Source: Bradyrhizobium acaciae
GTDB taxonomy: Bacteria > Pseudomonadota > Alphaproteobacteria > Rhizobiales > Xanthobacteraceae
Length of the DNA: 47,324 bases
Reading direction: 5' to 3'
Assembly: GCF_020889785.1 (NCBI RefSeq)
Contig: NZ_JACMYK010000049.1
Span: 1 to 47,324, forward strand
Every line of letters begins with the position of its first letter. The first letter of the stretch is position 1. The translations under genes were made by a program, and so were the position numbers. Positions 16,410 through 25,442 of the stretch are shown here, one piece after another. A model generated the notes under the pieces. The model did no database searches. It saw nothing but the letters and a program-made list of their open reading frames with translations, and had not been told where the DNA came from.

Positions 16410-17261
16410 TCAGGACAGATAGTCGAGCCCGATATCGAGCGTGGCCGAGCTGTGGGTCACCCAGCCGACTGAGATGAGATCAACGCCGGTGGCGGCAATC
16501 GCCGCCGCCGTCGCCGCCGTGATGCGGCCGGAGGCCTCGGTGAGTGCCTTGCCGCGCGCCATCGCCACTGCCTGAGTGAGCTGCTCGGTCGTCATGTTGT
16601 CGAGCAGCACCGCATCGACGCCAAGCGCCAGCGCTTCCTCGAGCTGGGACAGCGTGTCGACCTCGACCTCGATCTTGACGAGATGACCGGTATTGGCCTT
16701 GGCGCGTTCCACCGCGGTGCGGATGCCGCCGGCGAGCGCGATGTGGTTGTCCTTGATCAGCACGGCGTCATCGAGCCCGAAGCGGTGATTGCCGCCGCCA
16801 CCGGCGCGCACCGCATATTTCTCCAGCGCCCGCAGGCCCGGCGTGGTCTTGCGGGTGCAGACGATCTGCGCGCGGGTGCCGGCGACGGCCTTGACCAGCG
16901 TGGCGGTTGCGCTCGCGACGCCGCTCAGATGGCAGAGGAAGTTGAGCGCGGTTCGTTCCGCGGTGAGCAGGCTGCGGGCCGGGCCGTCGATGATCGCGAT
17001 GACCTGGTCGGATTCGACCGCGCTGCCGTCGGGCTGCTCGGCGCGCAGCTCGATCGCCGGAGACACCGTCTGGAAGGCTGATCGCGCGACGTCGAGGCCG
17101 GCGATCACACCGGGTTGTCGCGCCCGCATCACCAGCCGGGCCTGCTGGCTCGCCGGTACAATTGCATCCGCGGTGATATCGCCGGCGCGACCGAGATCCT
17201 CGCGCAAGGCGGTCAGCACGATCGGTTCATAGAGCAGTGGCAGCAGGGGATTGAGGGTCAT
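16410..17261 (-). CDS. nadC: Nicotinate-nucleotide pyrophosphorylase (carboxylating)
   Basis: A 283-residue quinolinate phosphoribosyltransferase. It converts quinolinate and PRPP to nicotinate mononucleotide, CO2 and pyrophosphate, the last step of the de novo branch. Family motifs are complete: ERTALNFLCHLSG, TRKTTPGLRALEKYAV, GGGGNHRFGL with LIKDNH, the VEVEV strand and VLLDN. It is the third gene of nadABC, and its ATG overlaps the nadB stop by four bases. Control is probably by NrtR upstream of nadA. Confidence 0.96.
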   Translation of the reverse strand: MTLNPLLPLLYEPIVLTALREDLGRAGDITADAIVPASQQARLVMRARQPGVIAGLDVARSAFQTVSPAIELRAEQPDGSAVESDQVIAIIDGPARSLLTAERTALNFLCHLSGVASATATLVKAVAGTRAQIVCTRKTTPGLRALEKYAVRAGGGGNHRFGLDDAVLIKDNHIALAGGIRTAVERAKANTGHLVKIEVEVDTLSQLEEALALGVDAVLLDNMTTEQLTQAVAMARGKALTEASGRITAATAAAIAATGVDLISVGWVTHSSATLDIGLDYLS

Positions 17262-18804
17262 GAGAGGGCACTCCTGGCGAATGTCTTGGATTCTACGATG
17301 TCGCGTGCGGCGGCGAGCGCCTCGGCGCGGGTGAGGGACGACGGGGATGCCGACAAGGCGGTGTGCGGGAAGTCGATGCGGAAATGGCCGCCGCGGCTCT
17401 CCTCGCGCCTGATTGCGGCAACCGCGATCATCAAGCCGACCAGCGCAGCGTCGGATGCGGCGCTGGAGCCGCGCGCGAGCGGATAGAGGCTGCGGATCGC
17501 GCGCGTGATGCCGTCGCGGTCACGCAACACGCCGAGCCCCTGGGTCAGGATCGGCCGCACGGCGACGGGATCGGAGGCCTGCGGCATCGCATCGTCGCGC
17601 AGCATCGCGCGCGGTCCTGCGCTCATGCCCTCGATGCTCTCGGCGACCCAGCGCGCGCAGACGATCGCTTCCATCAGCGAGTTGCTGGCGAGCCGGTTGG
17701 CGCCGTGCAGGCCGGTGCGCGCGGCTTCGCCGCAGGCCCACAGGCCCTGCACCGTGCTGCGGCCAAAGCCGTCAACCGCGATGCCGCCCATGTGGTAGTG
17801 AACCGCCGGTCGGATCGGGATCGGGTCAGTGGCGGGATCGATGCCTGCCATCTTGCAGAACGCGCTGATCACGGGATAGCGCTGCGCGAACTCCGCGCCC
17901 GGATGTTGGCGCGCGTCGAGGAAGGTGCGATGCCCCGCGGCACGGTGGCGCCAGACGGAGCGGGCGACGATGTCGCGTGGCGCAAGTTCGGCGCCGGGTT
18001 GATCGGCCATGAAGCGTTCGCCGGTCTCGTCGATCACCACCGCGCCGTCGCCGCGGATCGCCTCGGTCAACAGCGGCATCGGCCGTGACGGTCCGTCGAA
18101 GGCAGTCGGATGAAACTGGACGAATTCGATGTCCGACAGCTTTGCACCGGCATGCGCGGCGAGCGCGAGCCCCTGGCCGAAACATCCACCGGGATTGGTG
18201 CTGTCGGCGAACAGCCCGCCGATGCCGCCGGTGGCGATCACCACGCGGTTGGTGATGATCGTCAACGCGCCGCGGTCGCTGGCTGCAAGCACGCCCCTGA
18301 CCGCATTGTCCTCGACCAGCAGCCGGCGCGCCTCGACGCCTTCCAGCAGCGTGATCGACGGCGTCCGGCGCACCGCTGATATCAGCGCGCGCATGATCTC
18401 GCGGCCGGTGCCGTCGCCGGTGGCGTGCACGATGCGGTTGCGGCCGTGTGCGGCCTCGAGCCCGAGGCGCCAGCTGCCGTCGGCGCGCCGGTCGAAGGCG
18501 ACGCCGAGCTCAGCCAGATGCTCCACGGCCGCAGGCGCGGCGTGGACGATCCGCGACGCTGCTGCCGCATCGCAAAGGCCGGCACCTGCCGCGAGCGTAT
18601 CGGCGAGATGGAGCGCAGGAGTGTCATCCGCGCCGACCGGCGCGGCAAGGCCGCCTTGCGCCCACATGCTGGAGGCTTCCGCGCCGAGCGGCGACTTCGA
18701 CAGCAGCACGACCGGCTCGGGCGCAAGTTGCAGCGCGGTCATCAGCCCCGCGGCGCCGCCGCCGATGATCACCGGGCGGCCGTTGAGATCGGAAACGTCG
18801 GTAC

Positions 18805-18808
<4 letters not shown>
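17258..18808 (-). CDS. nadB: L-aspartate oxidase
   Basis: A 516-residue flavoprotein that oxidises L-aspartate to iminoaspartate, the substrate for NadA. The N-terminal GGGAAGLMTAL Rossmann motif, the SSMWAQGGLAA segment, the FVQFHPTAF motif and the late HYHMGGIAVD / GLWACGEAARTGLHGANRLA blocks match the succinate-dehydrogenase-like flavoprotein family. The open frame runs upstream to 19003, inside nadA, but the ATG at 18808 overlapping the nadA stop (ATGA) is clearly the start. It is somewhat shorter than the E. coli enzyme. Second gene of the nadABC operon. Confidence 0.96.
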
Positions 18809-19791
<983 letters not shown>

Positions 19792-19792
19792 T

Positions 19793-19842
19793 TATACTCT
19801 CCTTGAGCATAAGATGGCTTATACTTATCCTGAGCATAAGGC
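19793..19842 (-). promoter_or_regulatory. Tandem candidate NrtR operators upstream of nadA
   Basis: The 54-base gap between nrtR and nadA holds two copies of a similar inverted motif. On the minus strand, copy one reads CTTATGCTC-AAGGA-GAGTATAA next to the nadA ATG and contains the ribosome binding site. Copy two reads CTTATGCTC-AGGAT-AAGTATAAG just upstream. Half-sites TTATGCTC / GAGTATAA differ from perfect symmetry by one or two bases. Placement upstream of nadABC and beside an NrtR-type gene supports operator function; the assignment to NrtR is inference. Confidence 0.7.
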
Positions 19843-19845
19843 GTG

Positions 19846-20805
19846 TCAAGTGCGCGAAAGCGGCAGCTTGGTGCCGGCGACGGCCCGTTCGGCCAGCACG
19901 GCATGGCGGAAGCGGAACAGCTTGGCCGGCCGTCCGACGGTATCGGCGGCCATTGCGCCAGTCTCTTCAACGAGTTCCTGCTGCTCGATGAGTCGGCGGA
20001 AGTTCTGCTTGTGGACCAGCCGGCCTGCGAGCGCCTCAACACTGCGTTGCAGTTGCAGCAGGGTGAACTCGGCCGGCATCAATTCGAATACCACCGGACG
20101 GTATTTGATCTTGGCGCGCAGCCGCGCAATCCCGGTCGCGAGGATGCGGCGATGATCCGCCGTCATCGGCTTGCCCGGCACGACAGGCGCCTCGCGGCCA
20201 TGCGCGCGGCCGGCTTCCGGGATCAGCGACGCCTCCCAGAGCAGCTCGTAGCGCTGCAACACCAGTTCTTCGTTCCAGTCGCGATCGTCGAGACCAAAGG
20301 TGATCGCGCAGCGCTGCCAGCGCTCGCGCTGCAGCATTGGCGACGACGCAGCCTTCGCCCACGCCTTCAGCTGCGGCGCGATGATCTTGGCGAGGCAAGC
20401 CGGTGCGCCGGCGCGATGATCCTCCCACGGGAAATAGTCGTACCAGCCGGACCAATGCGCCTCGAAACCTTCGCCGACCCTGTCCTCGCGGGTCAGGCCG
20501 AGATAGCTGATCGAGACGCTGTGCGGCCCCTTGGCGTCGCCGGAGCGGCCGCGGTCGGCAAAGGTGTAGAGCTGCTCGACGTAACCGAGCGGGTGGCCGG
20601 TCTGCGCCTCGACCCAGGCCCGCAGCGCGGTCTGCAGCGAGCGGTGGGTGAACTCGAACGGACCGCTCGGCAGTGCGGCGCCGCCGGCGATGGTCATGAT
20701 CTTGGGCGTGCCGTCGGTGACGGCGACCAGCACCGCGACGAGGTCGGCGGTGACCGCATTGCCCGAGGCCGGTGCGCTGGCTTTCTTCTGCGGCGATCTG
20801 GCCAC
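19846..20805 (-). CDS. nrtR: NrtR-type Nudix-related transcriptional regulator of NAD synthesis
   Basis: A 319-residue protein with an N-terminal Nudix-like domain and a C-terminal winged-helix domain (RPVVFELMPAEFTLLQLQ through GRPAKLFRFR), the architecture of NrtR. The Nudix box is degenerate: the REVxEExG core reads RAWVEAQTG, so hydrolysis is unlikely and the domain probably only senses an NAD-related ligand such as ADP-ribose. It is longer than typical NrtR, with a large insert between the domains (about 105-215). It starts at a GTG 14 bases after the stop of a small secreted-protein gene and is followed by nadA with two candidate operators between. Expected role: repression of nadABC. 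Confidence 0.85.
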   Translation of the reverse strand: MARSPQKKASAPASGNAVTADLVAVLVAVTDGTPKIMTIAGGAALPSGPFEFTHRSLQTALRAWVEAQTGHPLGYVEQLYTFADRGRSGDAKGPHSVSISYLGLTREDRVGEGFEAHWSGWYDYFPWEDHRAGAPACLAKIIAPQLKAWAKAASSPMLQRERWQRCAITFGLDDRDWNEELVLQRYELLWEASLIPEAGRAHGREAPVVPGKPMTADHRRILATGIARLRAKIKYRPVVFELMPAEFTLLQLQRSVEALAGRLVHKQNFRRLIEQQELVEETGAMAADTVGRPAKLFRFRHAVLAERAVAGTKLPLSRT

Positions 20806-20819
20806 GCGTTCGTCCCGGG

Positions 20820-21224
20820 CTAGCAGTAGCCGTAGATGCCGCAGGCGTAGGGCAGGCGGTCCCAGTAGGTCACATAGGCGCCGCCGTAATAGGGGCCGAA
20901 ATAGTTGTACGAATGCCAGTTGCCGTAATAGCCGGGCAGTGACGACGATCCGGGCAGCAGCGGTTCACCCGGCACGTACGGGATGTACGGCTCCGTGTTC
21001 AGCGGGATCACCGCGGGCTCGACGACCACGAGCTGGCGTCCGCGCCGCACGTAGGTCGGCTGCGTGATGGTGGTGCGATAGGCGTAGTGCCGGCGCGGCA
21101 GGCCAGCCGGTAGCTGGCGCGCGGCCTTGGCGGTTGGGCTCTTGGCGACGACAGGGCCGTCGGCAGCGTCAGCGGGCGGTATCGCAAACAGCGCGATCGC
21201 GAGCGGCAATATCCAGCGCAGCAT
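20820..21224 (-). CDS. Small secreted Tyr/Gly/Pro-rich protein of unknown function
   Basis: A 134-residue protein with a clear signal peptide (MLRWILPLAIALFAIPPADAA, cleavage after ADA). The middle is basic, and the C-terminal half is rich in Tyr, Gly and Pro and ends in CGIYGYC with two cysteines. I recognise no domain. Comparable small periplasmic proteins are common in Bradyrhizobium and relatives. It lies 14 bases upstream of nrtR on the same strand, so the two are likely co-transcribed, which would place nrtR under its promoter. A 28-base-spaced direct repeat lies about 55-100 bases upstream of its start. Confidence 0.7.
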   Translation of the reverse strand: MLRWILPLAIALFAIPPADAADGPVVAKSPTAKAARQLPAGLPRRHYAYRTTITQPTYVRRGRQLVVVEPAVIPLNTEPYIPYVPGEPLLPGSSSLPGYYGNWHSYNYFGPYYGGAYVTYWDRLPYACGIYGYC

Positions 21225-21278
21225 CCATGGTCTCCCGAATCATCCGGAGCCTATCACTGCCACTTTATGCCGGATTGA

Positions 21279-21327
21279 GCGTTAACGAGAGACCCGTCGG
21301 TATTAAGCGTTAACGGGAGACTCGTCG
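21279..21327. repeat. Direct repeat, two 21-base copies 28 bases apart
   Basis: GCGTTAACGAGAGACCCGTCG (first 20 positions 21279-21298) recurs at 21307-21327 with two substitutions (GCGTTAACGGGAGACTCGTC...). Each copy has GTTAAC at the same place. The pair lies upstream of the secreted-protein/nrtR unit and downstream of metY. It could be a tandem binding site at that promoter or a small duplication. Confidence 0.6.
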
Positions 21328-21379
21328 TTTGGGCAAGATTGCCGGAGCGATGTCGCGCACCGCTCCGGCAATGGCGGGA

Positions 21380-22660
21380 TCAGGCGCGCAGGGCCTGGTC
21401 GAGATCCGCGATCAGGTCTTCCTTGTCCTCGATGCCGATTGACAGCCGCACCACCTCGGGCGCCGCGCCGGACTTCACCTTGGCGGCGTCGTCGAGCTGG
21501 CTGTGGGTGGTGGAGGCCGGGTGGATCACCAGTGAGCGGGTGTCGCCGACATTGGCGAGATGAGAGAACAGCTTCAGGTTCGACACCAGATTGACGCCCG
21601 CGTCATAGCCGCCCTTGAGGCTGAAGGTGAACACCGCGCCGGCGCCCTTCGGTGCATATTTGCGCTGCAACGCGTTGTACTTATCGCCGGGCAGGCCGGC
21701 ATAGTTCACCGCCGACACGGCCGGATGGGTGGAGAGGAATTCCGCCACCGCCTTGGCGTTGTCGCAGTGCTTCTGCATGCGCAGCGGCAGCGTCTCGATG
21801 CCGGTCAGGATCATGAAGGCGTTGAACGGCGACAGCGCGGGGCCGAGGTCGCGCAGGCCGAGCACGCGGCAGGCGATCGCGAAGGCGAAATTGCCAAAGG
21901 TCTCCTGGATCCGGATGCCGTGATATTCCGGGCGCGGCTCGCTCAGCATCGGATATTTGTTGTCCTTCGACCAGTCGAAGGTGCCGGCGTCGACGATGAT
22001 GCCGCCGAGCGAGTTGCCGTGGCCACCGAGGAACTTGGTCAGGGAGTGCACGACGATGTCGGCACCGTGGTCGATCGGCTTGATCAGATAGGGCGAAGCG
22101 AGCGTGTTGTCGACGATCAGCGGCACGCCGGCCTTGCGCGCGACGGCCGCGATCGCCTCGATGTCGGTGATGCTGCCGGCGGGGTTGGCGATCGATTCGA
22201 TGAAGATCGCCTTGGTGTGCGGCGTCACTGCGCGCTCGAAGCTTTCGATCTCGTCGGGATCGGCCCAGGCCACGTTCCAGCCGAACGCCTTGAAGGCGTG
22301 GGTGAACTGGTTGATCGATCCGCCATAGAGTTTTCGCGCGGCGATGATCTCGTCGCCGGGCCGGAGCAGTTGCTGCAACACCACCAGCTGCGCGGCGTGG
22401 CCGGAGGCGACCGCGAGCGCCGCGGTGCCGCCCTCGAGCGCTGCGACGCGCTCCTCGAGTACGGCGTTGGTCGGGTTGCCGATGCGGGTATAGATGTTGC
22501 CGAATGCCTGCAGGCCGAACAGCGAGGCCGCGTGGTCGGCGTCGTTGAAGACGAATGACGTGGTCTGGTAGATCGGCGTCGCCCGCGCGCCGGTGGTGGG
22601 ATCAGGCTGTGCGCCGGCGTGCACGGCGAGGGTGGAAAATCCCGGAAGGCGATCGGTCAT
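21380..22660 (-). CDS. metY: O-acetylhomoserine aminocarboxypropyltransferase (sulfhydrylase)
   Basis: A 426-residue PLP enzyme of the Cys/Met metabolism family, which makes homocysteine from O-acetylhomoserine and sulfide. It has PIYQTTSFVFNDADHAASLF, NIYTRIGNPTN, ASGHAAQL, the DNTLASPYL aspartate motif and the PLP lysine in HSLTKFLGGHG. A serine-threonine-rich LVIHPASTTHSQL block lies near the end. Length and motifs fit MetY rather than MetB/MetC. The 146 bases upstream show no SAM-II or SAH riboswitch that I can recognise. Confidence 0.94.
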   Translation of the reverse strand: MTDRLPGFSTLAVHAGAQPDPTTGARATPIYQTTSFVFNDADHAASLFGLQAFGNIYTRIGNPTNAVLEERVAALEGGTAALAVASGHAAQLVVLQQLLRPGDEIIAARKLYGGSINQFTHAFKAFGWNVAWADPDEIESFERAVTPHTKAIFIESIANPAGSITDIEAIAAVARKAGVPLIVDNTLASPYLIKPIDHGADIVVHSLTKFLGGHGNSLGGIIVDAGTFDWSKDNKYPMLSEPRPEYHGIRIQETFGNFAFAIACRVLGLRDLGPALSPFNAFMILTGIETLPLRMQKHCDNAKAVAEFLSTHPAVSAVNYAGLPGDKYNALQRKYAPKGAGAVFTFSLKGGYDAGVNLVSNLKLFSHLANVGDTRSLVIHPASTTHSQLDDAAKVKSGAAPEVVRLSIGIEDKEDLIADLDQALRA

Positions 22661-22806
22661 TCTTTGCGTCCTGTTGTGGCCTGGTCGAAATGCGCGGCAT
22701 GCTGATGGTGGCGGCGTCCGCCGTCAAGCGAGTTCGGGACGCTGCCATTTCCTGGAACGGCATCCTACGCCATACCGGATCAGTGGAAGTATTATTCAGC
22801 CCGACG

Positions 22807-23391
22807 TCAGGTCGTCTCGGTCTTGTTTTTCGCCGCGCGGTCGGATGCCGCAGTCTGGCCGCCGCCGAAGCTCGTGCGGTTGAGCGACAGCCGCATGCCC
22901 TGCGTCGGAATCGGCGCGCGCTTGGAACTCAGCGTGCGCGAGTTGACGCCCATCCAGGAGATTTCCGACGACAGCCGGCCATACTCGATCTTCGGGCAGC
23001 GGTTCATCACCACCTTCAGCCCCGCGGCCTCGGCCTTCTCGGCCGCGGCATCGTCGCGCGCGCCGAGCTGCATCCAGATCACCTTCGGCAGCGGCGATAA
23101 TTTCAGCGCCTCCTCGACGACAGGCATGATGTGGCTCGAGTTGCGGAAGATGTCGATCATGTCGATCGGACGGTCGATGTCCGCAAGCGACGCGACGAAC
23201 GGCTTGCCCATCAGCGCCTTGCCGACATGACCGGGGTTGACCGGGATCATGTCGTAGCCGCGCTGGGCGAGGTACTTGAATGCGAAAAAGCTCGGCCGCA
23301 CATTGACCGGCGAGGCGCCAACCATCGCGATCGATTTGACGTTGTTCAGGATGCTGCGGATGTAGTTGTCGTCGTAGGCGTCGTGATTCAT
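22807..23391 (-). CDS. CoA-binding domain protein (YccU type)
   Basis: A 194-residue protein with a CoA-binding Rossmann fold. It shows SIAMVGASPVNVRPSFFAFKYL, then YDMIPVNPGHVGKALMGKP, the DIDRPIDMIDIFRNS segment, and IWMQLGARDDAAAEKAEAAG followed by NRCPKIEYGRL. These match the stand-alone YccU-like proteins related to the first domain of succinyl-CoA synthetase alpha. Function is not established. It lies directly upstream of metY on the same strand, 146 bases away, an arrangement I associate with these genomes but could not verify here. The C-terminal 45 residues are polar and probably disordered. Confidence 0.85.
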   Translation of the reverse strand: MNHDAYDDNYIRSILNNVKSIAMVGASPVNVRPSFFAFKYLAQRGYDMIPVNPGHVGKALMGKPFVASLADIDRPIDMIDIFRNSSHIMPVVEEALKLSPLPKVIWMQLGARDDAAAEKAEAAGLKVVMNRCPKIEYGRLSSEISWMGVNSRTLSSKRAPIPTQGMRLSLNRTSFGGGQTAASDRAAKNKTETT

Positions 23392-23410
23392 TAGTCGTCT
23401 TTTTCGGTTG

Positions 23411-23492
23411 CGTCATCGCGAGGAGCAAAGCGACGAAGCAATCGATACTTCCTGGTGGCGCGATGGATTGCTTCGCTTCGTTCGCAATGACG
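23411..23492. repeat. REP-like inverted intergenic repeat, second copy
   Basis: An 82-base inverted repeat of the same family as 3898-3980. The left arm starts CGTCATCGCGAGGAGCAAAG and the right arm reads back as CGTCATTGCGAACGAAGCGA, with GAAGCAATC facing GGATTGCTTC. It sits between the CoA-binding protein gene and the crotonase-fold gene, both on the minus strand. It ends only six bases from the crotonase stop, so it may also shape that transcript's 3' end. Confidence 0.75.
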
Positions 23493-23497
23493 GGAAT

Positions 23498-24325
23498 TCA
23501 CTTGTCTTGCCACTTCGGATCGCGCTTCTCGATGAAGGCGCCGATGCCTTCCTCGGCGTCGCGCGCCATCATGTTCTCGGTCATCACCTCGGCGGCGAAA
23601 CGATAAGCGTCCGCGAGGCTCATCTCTGCCTGGCGGTAGAACGCCTCCTTGCCGAGCCTGACCGTATAGGCCGATTTCAGCGCGACCTTCTCGGCCAGCG
23701 CAATCGCGGCGTCACGTTCGGTGCCTGCGGACACCACGTGGTTGACGAGACCGATGCCCTGGGCGGTCGCTGCGGAGACCGGCTCACCGGTCAGCAGCAT
23801 TTCCATCGCCTGCTTGCGCGGCACGTTGCGCGACAGCGCCACCATCGGTGTCGAGCAGAACAACCCGATATCGACGCCCGGCGTCGCAAATGCCGCGGCC
23901 TCGGAGGCGACCGCAAGGTCGCAGCTTGCGACGAGCTGGCAGCCGGCCGCGGTCGCGATGCCCTGGACGGATGCGACAACCGGCTTCGGCAGATGCACGA
24001 TGGCCTGCATCATCGCGCTGCACGCGTTCATGATCTCAGCGAAATAGGCGCGGCCGCGGTCGGCGTCGGTGCGGCGCGCGGTAAGCTCCTTGAGGTCGTG
24101 GCCGGCGCAGAAGGCCGGGCCATTGGCGGCAAGCACCACGGCGCGGATGCTCTTGTCACCGCTTATATCGATCAGCGCAGCATGCAACGCCCCGATCAGG
24201 CCTTCGGAGAGGCTGTTCCGCGCCGCGGGGCGGTTGAGCGTCAGTAACGCGATACTGCCGACGGTCTCGCGCAGCAGGATCGGCTGATGTTGCGGCGCTT
24301 CCGCGCGGGCGGCTTGGGCGGACAT
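23498..24325 (-). CDS. Enoyl-CoA hydratase/isomerase family protein lacking both catalytic glutamates
   Basis: A 275-residue crotonase-fold protein with the oxyanion-hole CoA motif FCAGHDLKEL and VASVQGIATAAGCQLVASCD. The two positions normally holding the hydratase glutamates appear as Gln130 (AAGCQL) and Gly150 (TPGVDIG). It resembles the ECHDC3-type branch, so hydration of enoyl-CoA is doubtful and the true reaction is unknown. Frame runs upstream to 24796, across the divergent thioesterase, but the ATG at 24325 (MSAQAARAE) preceded by GTGGA is the natural start. A PaaI-like thioesterase starts 70 bases away in the opposite direction, suggesting shared control of acyl-CoA handling. Confidence 0.88.
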   Translation of the reverse strand: MSAQAARAEAPQHQPILLRETVGSIALLTLNRPAARNSLSEGLIGALHAALIDISGDKSIRAVVLAANGPAFCAGHDLKELTARRTDADRGRAYFAEIMNACSAMMQAIVHLPKPVVASVQGIATAAGCQLVASCDLAVASEAAAFATPGVDIGLFCSTPMVALSRNVPRKQAMEMLLTGEPVSAATAQGIGLVNHVVSAGTERDAAIALAEKVALKSAYTVRLGKEAFYRQAEMSLADAYRFAAEVMTENMMARDAEEGIGAFIEKRDPKWQDK

Positions 24326-24395
24326 GGTGAAATTCCACTTTGGTCTCTGTGACAACTTAATGTAACAGGCAGACTGAAGCGAGGGCAGGGACCGC

Positions 24396-24824
24396 ATGGC
24401 GATTGCGAAAATGAGCGTGGCTGACCTGGAGGAGTTCCTGCGCAAGGAGTTTCCGCAGGCATTCACCCACGATGACATCAGGATCGAAAGCGCCGACGGC
24501 GGGACGGCGCTGCTGCGCCAGCGCTTCAGCGAGCGGATGCTGCGGCCGGGCGGCACGGTGTCCGGGCCGACCCTGATGGGGCTGGCGGATTTCGCGATGT
24601 ATGTGGTGCTGCTGTCGGCGATTGGGCCGATCGGCCTCGCCGTCACCACCAACCTCAACATCAATTTCCTGCGCAAGGGCCAGCCGGGCCAGGACGTGCT
24701 TGCGGTCGCCAAGCTGCTCAAGCTCGGCAAGCGGCTCGCGGTCGGTGAGGTGAACCTGCTGTCCGGCACCTCGCCCGATCCAATCGCCCATGTCACGGCG
24801 ACCTATTCCATTCCGAATCAATAG
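24396..24824 (+). CDS. PaaI family hotdog-fold thioesterase
   Basis: A 142-residue single hotdog domain. The central helix segment GGTVSGPTLMGLADFAMYVVLL is followed by strand NLNINFLRKGQPGQDVLAVAKLLKLGKRLAVGEV, the arrangement seen in PaaI/YdiI-like acyl-CoA thioesterases, where a Gly/Asp near the helix positions the water. Substrate is probably an acyl- or aroyl-CoA; none can be named. It diverges from the crotonase-fold gene. An AT-rich stretch and the rplM promoter follow it. Confidence 0.85.
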   Translation: MAIAKMSVADLEEFLRKEFPQAFTHDDIRIESADGGTALLRQRFSERMLRPGGTVSGPTLMGLADFAMYVVLLSAIGPIGLAVTTNLNINFLRKGQPGQDVLAVAKLLKLGKRLAVGEVNLLSGTSPDPIAHVTATYSIPNQ

Positions 24825-24896
24825 TCTTTTTCACGGTATTATTACACCTTATTTTTAAGTCATTGTTTTTGCTTGTGTAATTATCGCGCGCCGACA

Positions 24897-24925
24897 TTGA
24901 CGTGGGGTCGGGGCTTCTCTAGAAA
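24897..24925 (+). promoter_or_regulatory. Sigma-70-type promoter of rplM-rpsI
   Basis: TTGACG (24897-24902) and TAGAAA (24920-24925) are separated by exactly 17 bases, a strong housekeeping promoter match for this group. It lies about 50-80 bases before the rplM ATG. Transcription would start near 24931, giving a leader of about 47 bases. Confidence 0.7.
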
Positions 24926-24935
24926 GCCACGCAGT

Positions 24936-24963
24936 TCGGCGCATACGGCGCCGATTTCTTTTT
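24936..24963 (+). terminator. Terminator-like hairpin in the rplM leader, possible attenuator
   Basis: A perfect seven-pair stem TCGGCGC-ATACG-GCGCCGA (24936-24954) is followed at once by TTTCTTTTT. It lies between the inferred rplM transcription start and the ATG at 24978, so its U-run would be only about 30 bases into the transcript. It could attenuate transcription, regulate translation by L13, or just protect the 5' end. The hairpin is read directly; its role is inferred. Confidence 0.55.
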
Positions 24964-24977
24964 CACGGATTTCACAC

Positions 24978-25442
24978 ATGAGCACGTTCTCGGCCAAGCC
25001 CGCCGAAGTGACGAAGAAGTGGGTTGTGATCGACGCCAAGGGTCTGGTCGTCGGTCGTCTCGCCACGCTCGTCGCGATGCGCCTGCGCGGCAAACACCTG
25101 CCCACCTACACCCCGCATGTCGATTGCGGTGACAACGTCATCATCGTCAACGCAGCGCATGTGGTGCTGACCGGTCGCAAGCGCGACCAGAAGGTCTACT
25201 ACAAGCACACCGGCTTCATCGGTGGCATCAAGGAGCGCACCGCGAAGCAGATCCTCGAGGGTCGCTTCCCCGAGCGCGTCGTCGAGAAGGCGATCGAGCG
25301 CATGATCCCGCGTGGTCCGCTCGGCCGCATGCAGATGGGCAACCTCCGCGTCTATCCGGGTGCCGATCATCCGCATGAAGCCCAGAGCCCCGAGAAGGTC
25401 GATATCGCTTCCCTGAATCGCAAGAACACGAGGGCCGCATAA
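24978..25442 (+). CDS. rplM: Ribosomal protein L13 (uL13)
   Basis: A 154-residue ribosomal protein. The WVVIDAKGLVVGRLAT opening, LRGKHLPTYTPHVDCGDNVIIVNA, and the GPLGRMQMGNLRVYPGADHPHEAQ-type ending are unmistakable. Open frame extends back to 24873, but the promoter at 24897-24925 and family length fix the ATG at 24978. Its stop shares one base with the rpsI start (TAATG), so the two are translationally coupled, the universal L13-S9 arrangement. Confidence 0.97.
   Translation: MSTFSAKPAEVTKKWVVIDAKGLVVGRLATLVAMRLRGKHLPTYTPHVDCGDNVIIVNAAHVVLTGRKRDQKVYYKHTGFIGGIKERTAKQILEGRFPERVVEKAIERMIPRGPLGRMQMGNLRVYPGADHPHEAQSPEKVDIASLNRKNTRAA

Noticed and set aside
22661..22806. Possible SAM-II or SAH riboswitch upstream of metY
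   Set aside because: Read on the minus strand the leader lacks the conserved pairing and the AAAGCTAAA-type loop of SAM-II and the GC-rich SAH core.
23498..24796. Long N-terminal extension on the crotonase-fold gene
   Set aside because: It covers the divergent thioesterase gene on the opposite strand; the family N-terminus begins at 24325.
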